Origin: Lumbricus terrestris
Taxonomy: Eukaryota > Annelida > Clitellata > Crassiclitellata > Lumbricidae
NCBI GenBank assembly: GCA_949752735.1
Contig: OX457043.1
Coordinates: 1,714,367-1,778,366, forward strand
DNA length: 64,000 nt
Direction: 5' to 3'
Position 1 is the first letter of the stretch. Each line of letters begins with the position of its first letter. Below are positions 26,985 to 64,000 of the stretch, piece by piece. The notes under the pieces were generated by a model that was not told where the DNA came from, did not search any database, and saw only the letters and a list, made by a program, of their open reading frames with translations. The translations under genes and the position numbers were made by a program.

Positions 26985-28557
26985 ACATGTGGATAGTGTT
27001 ATTATTACGATGTTAAATCTAGAGACAATTTTCATAGAATATATTGGTATAGGCTGACATGGTCGTAGCCTATATCCTAATCGTAATCGTAATCGTAAAC
27101 TCGAAATTTCTAAAGCGCCACTCGAAAGCCAAGCGCGGGGCACCAGCTTATTCACGAGCGCTGCGTTGAGTTAGAAGGGTTGTCCGTGAGAGTAGTCCGT
27201 GGTGGTCCTAGTTACTGTTAGTCTATCTATAGCTTAAAACAACAACAGTTACTGTCTTTAAAATTTCTTTGAGATAATTATGGGCAATAATTGACAACAA
27301 TGCGTTTGCTAAATTCCCGCAACTACCAAAAAACTGTATAGGCCTACTGTATGGCTACTTCTCCTTCGTGTGCAGCTAACGTCTTGTGTATAATGTGACG
27401 AAATTCTGTTCTTACATCGTCTGACTTCTTTTAAAAAGAATGGCGCACTAATCGGCCTACTCGAGTGTTTCATTAGAACTTCAAATCATGCGCGACATTT
27501 TGTTAAGCATTTGAGTTAGAATTTTTTTAAATGTAGGCATTTAAATCAGTTTACAAACTGAATTTGCAGTCTACCATGGTACAATTGGTAGGCCTACATG
27601 TTGGCTAGTCCTAAGCAATACTATTTCAGGCAGTGTAAAGAAGGACCTGGTGTAAATTTATGCTCACTACAGTGGGTATTTTGGGGCGGTATCAGTCCAA
27701 TGATCAGAGGGTGACTACAGATGAACCACAGTCGAAAGCTCCGCCAGGGAACACTGCTTTCGGATGGTGCCATTTTCAGTCCTCAATAAAGGACTACGGC
27801 AACAATGTATGAATGTCCTCGCTTATAGTCTCAAGTAATAACAATCATTATTATTTAATTGTCTGATGTTAGGGACTTATAAGCGGCCAACACCAGGCGC
27901 TTTCTCAACCGGATGTCCCATAACAGCAGGTCCATACATTCGACTTGTATATGCTGTTGCTGTATATGCATTGCACAAGGCACATACCGAATACATGAAT
28001 GAACTACGTCCATGATGGATGCAGTGGAAGGGTGACCATGCTTCCTGTCACTGTTATCCTCTCTGCATGGTAGCTATCTTCCTCATCTTTCTCTCCCCTT
28101 CAAACCTACTTTTTCTCTCGAGGTTGCACGCACTGGGAACGCTTCTGAAAGACTCTTGCTGTGAAAAGCGCTTTATAAAATACAATACAATGCAATACAA
28201 TATTGTCAGACGACGATGAAGTGATTTGGTAAATGAATTATTCTCCAAAAGGACCGACCTAAAATGTCAAGAAGCGTCAGATGACTTGAATCTATGGCAC
28301 TGACTACAATAATAAAGAAAACACTCAAAGCAATGCAATTTCGGTGAGCAGACTGGAATCGAGAAAGAGGGCGAGATTCAGACAGGCGGGCCTACTCGAT
28401 TTGTCTGTCTGTCTGTCTCTCACCGTCTCTCTCTCGGCCTTTGTCTCTGTCTGTCTGTTTGCCTGTCTCTCGCTCTAATTGCGGCGCTTCAGGCGTCCGT
28501 GCTACTGATTAACCGCTGAGCCAAACGGTTGTCATGGTAACGCATCCGCGCATCAGG
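26985..28557. other. Intergenic DNA with LINE 3' ends
   Basis: 27070-27160 carries (taatcg)n and 'tctaaagcgccactcgaaagcc'. 28030-28205 is a plus-strand LINE tail ('cacgcactgggaacgcttctgaaag', 'aagcgctttataaaatacaatacaatg'), the same family as 63330-63580. 28385-28470 is a (gtct)n tract. No gene is seen. Confidence 0.5.
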
Positions 28558-28653
28558 TATAATAAGACTCTGTTGACGCAGCCATTACCTGGGCGAGCGA
28601 ACGAGACAGAGAGAGGATATCGTGCATCACCATCACAAGAAATTGGCGAACAG
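28558..28653 (+). promoter_or_regulatory. Candidate promoter and 5' UTR exon of the CNG channel gene
   Basis: TATAATAAG at 28558-28566 is followed by a GC-richer stretch and a strong donor, gaacag|gtaagag, with the exon ending at 28653. This could be a non-coding first exon spliced to the exon holding the ATG at 29942. The link is inferred only from position, orientation and the donor; no transcript evidence is available. Confidence 0.35.
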
Positions 28654-28759
28654 GTAAGAGTTCTACCTGAAGAATAAGAATTGATTATCTTTACAGGCTA
28701 CGTTTAACTCAATGTATTGCTTACTTTCATTTACTATTCATTACGAAAATTCATATTGT

Positions 28760-28968
28760 GAGGCGCGGTGGTATAGTGGGTATGTTCGTCGCCTTGCAAC
28801 TGGAGGTTGTAGGTTCGAATCCAACTCAAGCCGTTTCGTAGGGATCTTGGGCAAGTTCTTCGCTCGCAATTGCCCAGCGCTTCGGCGCGAAACTCCGATT
28901 CAGTGTTCGCGCTGTAGTCGGGAGCGCTTCTGAGTAGGTCTCTTGAAGGGGCGCTATAACAAGTGCAC
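28760..28968 (+). mobile_element. tRNA-derived SINE, full length
   Basis: The head has A-box 'tggtatagtggg' and B-box 'ggttcgaatcc' with tRNA-like spacing. The body is 'ttcggcgcgaaactccgattcagtgt' (key phrase), and the tail is 'gggagcgcttctgagtagg...cttgaaggggcgctataa'. The tail is the same as the 3' terminus of the CR1/L2-like LINE copies. The tRNA cloverleaf is not intact, so this is not a tRNA gene. Confidence 0.8.
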
Positions 28969-29039
28969 ATAGATCTACACAGCGCCCCTTCAGGACCACA
29001 GTTATGTAACGTAAGTTACGTAACCAATTTGAGCGTTCT

Positions 29040-29880
29040 GTTATGTACGCGACAGTGTAATAATAATAATAATAATAATACTTTTTGCTTTATCGAAGCA
29101 ATCCGGTTGACAGACCGCAACCGGTTACAGTCTATAGGCCCACATTAATTTGTAACTTGTAATTCACAAGAACGCAAATTACAGTAGGCCTAGACATAAA
29201 TCTTAACTAATAACAGAGCAGACAGCCTGCAGCAACAGCACCTGCTACCTTAATATTATATGGCTAATATTTTGTCTGAGAAATATCTAGGCGCTGCACA
29301 GGAGTCACGTTAGCTGCACCAGCCGAAAAATCACGGCGCTATGTAAATAAAATCCGCAATGTTATTGTCCATTTGAAGTGGTGGTCTGTAATGTAATGTG
29401 AATGGGAAATGTGAGATCATGGCGGCTCATCAAGCTGGAATGAAATTCACTAGTATTCAATAACAATAACATTCATTGGCATTATAATGATTATAGCATT
29501 GCTTAACATTAGCATCAATTAACGCATTTAAATGATCAATAATTCTTAACATTAACCTTTATAAACATTAACTTCGTTGGAATTGGCATTCAGTGTCAGT
29601 AACTAAGTTTCCTTAGACCATAATATTGGCATTCATTAACATTACCATTTGTTAGCATTAGCGTTTACTAATGTCGTAATTAAGCCCACCTAAAATAAAT
29701 TATCATTAAAATTCATTTCCATTTACATAGGTCTACTGTTACACTTGCATAAATTAGCATTAACATTGACATTAAGTAGCATTAGCAATCAGTGACACTA
29801 ACATTAAAAACATTAACTACCATAAGCCTTTAACATCCATTAACACTAACATTAGCAAACATTAACATCCATTACCAGAG
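29040..29880. repeat. (TAA)n and degenerate (CATTAA)n tracts
   Basis: (TAA)n lies at 29057-29080. From about 29460 to 29880 there is a long decayed array of 'cattaacatt', 'cattagcat' and 'cattggcat' words directly upstream of the CNG start exon. A related array precedes the duplicated exon copy at 31075-31200. Confidence 0.6.
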
Positions 29881-29941
29881 TGCTGCGCTTTCCAACTGCA
29901 TAACACACTAAACGCGTTGAGACAGACACCTTGGAACTGGG

Positions 29942-52416
<22,475 letters not shown>

Positions 52417-52620
52417 TCTAAATTCCGGAGGCAACTCGAATGTTAGCGGATTGGCAAATGTAAGCTGATTAGTGATTCCTGTTTCAAAAAATTCAAAGAA
52501 ACTCGTCATTTTCCCCACACAGGCCTAACTGAATCCTGCGTAATGTCCTTGTGAAATGTTTTGAAAATAATATTGTTACTATGCTTAAGGATCCTTTCTA
52601 TTTTTAGATGTGTGGTAATA
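52417..52620 (+). other. CNG 3' UTR
   Basis: Sequence after the CNG stop TGA at 52414-52416. A clear poly(A) signal is not obvious in the first 200 bases. Confidence 0.4.
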
Positions 52621-52636
52621 ATAATAATTACAACAA

Positions 52637-52720
<84 letters not shown>

Positions 52721-52785
52721 CACTACCACTACCACTACCACTACCACTACCACTACCACTACCACTACCACTACCACTACCACTA

Positions 52786-52838
<53 letters not shown>

Positions 52839-52870
52839 TACTTCTACTACTACTACTGCTACTGCTACTG

Positions 52871-52926
<56 letters not shown>

Positions 52927-52965
52927 GCTGCTGCTACTACTACTACTAATAATAATAATAATTGT
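52620..52965. repeat. (ACT)n / (CCACTA)n microsatellite block
   Basis: (ACT)n at 52635-52720, (ACCACT)n at 52720-52790, then (ACT)n with GCT variants to 52950 and (AAT)n. It gives artificial poly-Leu, poly-Thr and poly-Tyr frames. Confidence 0.92.
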
Positions 52966-54536
52966 AATAGTAATAAATGTTGTTATAAATTTGTATTGCA
53001 GCTATTGCTTAGAAAGTCGAACAGCAACGCGAATCTAACGCAAGTGCATGGCAGTGCAATTTGTATTATTCGATTGATAATATCTGTAACAAAGTTGTTG
53101 AAACTTTCTTTGAGTTAGAGACGCTAGTTTGATTTAAAGATTGGCAGGTAATATGGCTTTCTGTAGTAATTGGCATGTAATACGTAGCCTAGTTGTGTAT
53201 GGCATATTATTATGAAAACACTAATGCGTTTACGCACCTTCTAAAAACCTTGTAAAGTGATGATAACTATTTATCATCACTTTTACAATTATAATTGCGA
53301 ATCTTACGGTAGGTCGACGTTGTTATGTATAGTATTTAATCATAATATTTTGCCTAATTATAATCTTTACTCAATAATTTTTAACGTAGTGATATTTTTA
53401 CACTATAGGCCTATAGTTCTTTGTCACAGAGGATACACAACCTAGGATATAAAATGAAATTGTTTTGCTAATTTTATATTTATTTCCCGCTCCTGAATCC
53501 GGAGTCTGAAATGCATAAGAAATCTACACAACGTACCCTATTTCAAGCTGCATGAAAAAAGTAAGACCACGGCTTTTAAAAGAAATTTGCAGAACTGCAC
53601 AACCAGAAATTTTTTAGTGCGGCTTTGTTTGGCGAAAATGTCTCGTCCAATCAGAAAATTTTCACACCAAGAAATGCCTCAGGTCGCAGAAATGATGACC
53701 GTTTTTAGTCATCAACTTGAAACATTATTTTATTTCACCTTCCTGATTATTTTTCACTGCACAAGTCCTTTTTCTTCTGTGGTGAACCGGATGCAATTAC
53801 CTTTATCTAATGATTTCCACCGCACATAACTGCTTCTACAACTGCACAAATGCATTTACAACCACATTTTGTGGAGAACTGCACGTTAAAAGAGCCCTGA
53901 GAAAGAGAAACGAAAAAAGGTTGAAATCATATTTTCCGGTTTAATCTTATTTCATGAACTTAAGTAAACACTGAACAGAAAAGTAACAACTTCACTAAAG
54001 ATGTTGATGCAAAAATAAATACAATCTCCTCAGAAAAAAAATCTGTAGACTTGTGACAAAATTGCTACCTAGCAACAAATACAAGACTTTTTAAAAAATA
54101 ATTTTTTCAGAAACAAAACAACATTGGTTGAACATCACATGATCAATATCAATATTAGACAAGACAATTCACACAGGATCCAGTAAGAATTCTAATTCAC
54201 TGTTTCAATGTCAACTAAATTCGCACGATCCAACGGAAATTCACACAACACAGTAAAAATGTACAGCCAGCCATATAATCCACTGCCTAATCATGAATGC
54301 GATTGAATCACCTTCTTGATAAATTATGACACAATTACATTAACATAACTCAATCACAAGTTATAATCACATGACCAAATTCACATGATCCAGTCGAAAT
54401 GATGTAATAATGCTCATAGAGACTTTTCAAATGGACGAATCTTGTCCTACTAAACACACATTTGAAGATAATTAATTACCATTCAAGGATCGAATTAATA
54501 GGATCTAATCCAACAATCGAAATATTACATTGTTAT
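52966..54536. other. Intergenic DNA, no gene recognised
   Basis: AT-rich, with 'cacatgatcca' words at 54130-54380 suggesting an eroded repeat. No gene signature. Confidence 0.4.
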
Positions 54537-54765
54537 GAGGGGCGCAGTGGTTTAGGGGTGCGCTCGGTGCCTTGGATCCAGAAGGTTGCCGTTTCAAATC
54601 CACCTCAAACCGCCGCATATGGATCCTGTGCAAGGTGTCTTTGAGTTGAGGTGTCCTTCACTCGCAATGGCTCATACGTTTCGGCGTGAAACTCCGATTC
54701 AGTGTCCGCGCTGTACAAGTAGAAATTCTAAAGGGCGCTATAACAAGCGGTCATACATACATTCT
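54537..54765 (+). mobile_element. tRNA-derived SINE, diverged
   Basis: A-box-like 'agtggtttaggggt', weak B-box 'cgtttcaaatcc', body 'tcggcgtgaaactccgattc', tail 'aaattctaaagggcgctataac'. Same family as 28760 and 36865. Confidence 0.7.
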
Positions 54766-55474
54766 ACTCATGTGACTGTATCCACATGATTAAGCAAACA
54801 TTGCAGTTCACAAGATTCAATCATGTAATCAAATCGTGGGCGTCCGAAGACATTCCTGCATGAGAAGGCAAAGCACGAGGGTCACCGTTAAGTTTCATAG
54901 CTGCAGGAGCTCGGAAAGTGGAAAGCGGGATATTAAGAGCATTGGTATTTTTCACAGATAATTATAATTAAAGGATGAGTATTTCTCGAAGATGTCTCTA
55001 AAATGCAAATTTCTAGGTTTCACTTTGTCACTCTTTGTGTATCGTTAACGCTTTAGTGTGAAGAAGTTTACTGAGAAGTAGTAGCCAAAAAGTACAAAAT
55101 GTTCATATGGTGAGGGGTGGGCAAGTACCTTCTGCTGAACCTATCAACGGGTGCCCATGAATTTAATCAGTGTCTAATGACATCAACAATTTGAAAGTAT
55201 AGCCTGCAATTAGCCTACACGATCAAAGAAGACTCCGACTTAAACACCGTAATGTCTTCGTCAGAGAGAAACGAAGTTGATTTCTATTCGACTATAAGTA
55301 ATTAATTTATGACTGTGCACTAGAATGACCTGACAGCGGCTGTTTTTTTAGAATATATTTTTTTTACAGAAATATTCAGTATAATAGTCTACATGGTTGA
55401 TAACAATGAGACGCGGTTGAAACAATGACCGAAGAGTATGAACACTGATATGCATGGCTCTTATATCCTTCGAC
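54766..55474. other. Intergenic DNA, no gene recognised
   Basis: No protein, RNA or repeat signature seen. Confidence 0.4.
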
Positions 55475-55990
55475 TTTCATTCATTCATTTAAAAGATTTG
55501 CATAGCGCTCCTTCAAGACAAACTACTCAGAAGCGCTCCCGACCCAACCCCCAGCTAAAGGGAACGGTCGCAGGAGTAGCCTATGGTAGGACGTGGTCTC
55601 ACTTGGAGCTGCCCATTCCAGATTGCCATTGACAGAAACTGCATGGCGCTTCATAACAGAAATGGGCGACCAGGGGACAAGATGCTCAGAATGCTTCAAC
55701 GGTCGCAGCAACGCAAGGAATGCCAGTGTTAGAAATTTCAACAACACCTCGAGAATGTCCGCAAAACATTTCATACAACGCAGCGCTCGTGAATAAAGCG
55801 GCACCCGACGCTCAGCTCTAGAGCTGCGCTTAAGAGATTTTGAGCTCCTGTTGATTGTTATTGTTATTGTTACACAATTGCCGCGTTTTCTATTCGCGGC
55901 ACAGTCTTCTGAGGTAGCGGTTAAGCAATGAATCGAGGCTATGAATAATTTGACTGAAGCATCTCTGTTGAAGCACATACGCTGCTGCAA
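55475..55990 (-). mobile_element. LINE 3' end with decayed reverse transcriptase C-terminus
   Basis: Terminus 'catagcgctccttcaag...ctcagaagcgctcccgacccaacc' on the plus strand. The reverse frame 55990-55523 ends FPLAGGWVGSASE, parallel to FFFARGWAGSASE of the copy at 24400. The catalytic region is absent. Confidence 0.65.
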
Positions 55991-57578
55991 TGATGTCCAA
56001 TCTTTTTGACACCACGGACCACCGAAGAATTTGTTCGTGAAGTCGAGGATCGCAACAACTCAAATGCAATGATTAAATGTAAGACTATTGAAAATAATTA
56101 TTAACTGTATGCCCAATTAAAACATACTGGGGAGTAAGCATATATGAATACATCGTGAAAACTGGTTTATGTGCTCACATTATCAAATGATAAGCTAAGT
56201 TACGGAAATTGGCTACACAAGTAGCTGCCATGATTTTGCTTTTTTCCATTAAAAATTGCAACAATTCACTAATTTAGGCGGCCCTTAAGATCATTCCAGG
56301 GGACGCAGGTTGGACAGTATACTGTGTTACTGGAAACGATGCTATAACTCAAACTCACCATCAACACCTCTAAGGTGGTCTGTTCCACATGAGACCATTA
56401 AATGTTTTGCCCGTTATAATCTCTCCCCATCGATTCGATGCCAAAACGCAGTCTGACAGACATCACGACAATCAATTATTTCTGTTCAACATCCGAGCAG
56501 ACCACAGGCTGCGCATTTGAAGAGCTGCACATACAGCTATCAGAATCTATATAATTATTTAGAATAGAGTTATAATATTATTATAGTATACATAGAACAA
56601 TGGAGGAAGATGGCGTCGTCGACTCTGATCCCCGATCCGCAGCAATGAGGATGGTCACGACGACGACGACGACGACGATATGTAGAATGTAATATATCTA
56701 TTTACTGATAGTATATTCTGCCTATGGTTGTATACTATTATTCAATGTAGCCTCTCTACAGACGATATTATATATAAGTATATATATTTATATATATATG
56801 GCCTCTGTATTTGCATGTAGGCTATATTGTATAACCTATAAAGTATAAACTATAATGTTGAATATTGTGATATACTATACACCGTATACAGTTTATAGAC
56901 TATAATTATATTACCATAATTTACTTATTTATTAATGTGCTAAAGGCCAGAGGGCCTAATTGGCATATGCTATATATATACTGTATTGTATATACTATAT
57001 TGTACATCGGTGCTGTATACATTGTAAACGATATAACCAATTCTAGAGACTGGAATGATATTTGATGAGATCCTAGCAATATAAAACAATTTCCGATTCG
57101 TGTCGTCGTGCTATTTAAGAGCAACAGTGTAGCACAACTAACGAGATTTAGATCACAGAACGTTGACAGAAGATTCGAAGTACCTCCATAATTGGATTTA
57201 CCACCAGACAGGAACCCCATCTGTGACACACACACATCACTATAGAGCTGAAATCGATTCCACGGTTGGAACACCAGTAGAGTGGAACACCCAGCAGGCT
57301 GGAACCATTCCAGCCAACCTGGAAGTGCAATCATGATTGAATCGTGACCAGAATGGAGTCTTTCTCACTGCTTTGAGAACACCACGAGACTAGAAATATC
57401 GTCCAACTGGACCGTCATTCTGACTATTCAAAGGCAGGAACAGAATTCCATGTTGCCATCCAGTGGCACCTTTCAATCACCAGTTACTGTTCCAGCACAC
57501 AACGGAACAATGGGTGACATACATCATCACAAGAACGAAACGAAAGTTCTTTGCTCCTCACAACATGTAATTGTGTCG
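55991..57578. other. AT-rich intergenic DNA and CMIP 3' flank
   Basis: 56560-57010 is dominated by 'tatatac' and 'tataatt' words. 57100-57578 is the likely 3' UTR of the minus-strand CMIP gene. No other gene is recognised. Confidence 0.45.
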
Positions 57579-63772
<6,194 letters not shown>

Positions 63773-64000
63773 CTGCGACCTAGATATCACACAACGTCAA
63801 GGTCACCGTTACAAGGTCACGACGACAAAGTCAGGATAAACGAGTCAACATTGCAAGGGCAAAGGTCGCAAAAACAAAAGGCAAGCTTGAACGCTCTAGA
63901 GAAAACAAGTCAGTCATTATTTATTCATGATTAAGTAATCCAACTATGAGTTCATTTGATCGTTATTACCCCTCAATATTACCTACATTAGAAATGAGAA

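Noticed and set aside
28782..28830. A functional tRNA gene
   Set aside because: A and B boxes are present but the acceptor and anticodon stems do not pair, and the sequence continues into a SINE body.
52561..53118. Poly-Leu/Tyr/Thr frames after the CNG stop
   Set aside because: Trinucleotide repeat translation, no real gene.

Overview
The window is nuclear DNA from an invertebrate metazoan. It has spliced genes with GT-AG introns, low GC, abundant microsatellites, tRNA-derived SINEs, CR1/L2-like LINE tails, hAT and Tc1/mariner-type DNA transposons, and internal TTAGGG (metazoan telomere-type) repeats. I cannot name the phylum from sequence alone. Frequent 'taggcctac' words suggest a marine invertebrate, but this is only an impression.

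Four conserved genes could be assembled exon by exon, with intron phases that agree at every junction, plus a zinc-finger gene and an orphan gene. (1) 1522-5663 (+): the 3' three coding exons of a CDR2/CDR2L-family coiled-coil gene. (2) 16130-12184 (-): a complete four-exon PQ-loop gene, SLC66A2 (PQLC1), 247 aa. (3) 20047-22488 (+): a C2H2 zinc-finger protein with about 15 fingers whose coding region is one exon. (4) 25950-26984 (+): an orphan, probably beta-propeller-like protein. (5) 29942-52416 (+): a cyclic nucleotide-gated channel of the CNGB/CNGL type, 19 coding exons, 1161 aa, with an unusual ~250-residue S1-S2 extracellular loop rich in Asn-linked glycosylation sequons. (6) 63772-57579 (-): the last ten coding exons of CMIP, including a 27-nt microexon. 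CNG and CMIP converge tail to tail, as do CDR2 and SLC66A2. The genes are unrelated in function and form no operon.

Most of the remaining DNA is repeats. The largest structure is a three-level nest of transposons in CNG intron 12. A Tc1/mariner-like fold-back element (41640-47113, TA duplication) contains a hAT element (42722-47019, 8-bp duplication), which contains a second, transposase-bearing hAT (43372-46223, 8-bp duplication). Other structures are a hAT MITE in a CDR2 intron, fold-back elements at 14870-15835 and 50881-51336, a mariner-like MITE at 37283-37635, a paired MITE family at 8301 and 10389, a 33-unit minisatellite made of heat-shock-element-like palindromes at 23131-23625, a composite array of tRNA-SINE heads, TTAGGG tracts and ATGTC repeats at 31320-32720, and a perfect 38-bp hairpin in a CMIP intron. 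LINE 3' tails and SINE tails share the same terminal sequence, which suggests a LINE/SINE partnership.

No rRNA gene, functional tRNA gene, CRISPR array or bacterial-type gene was seen.
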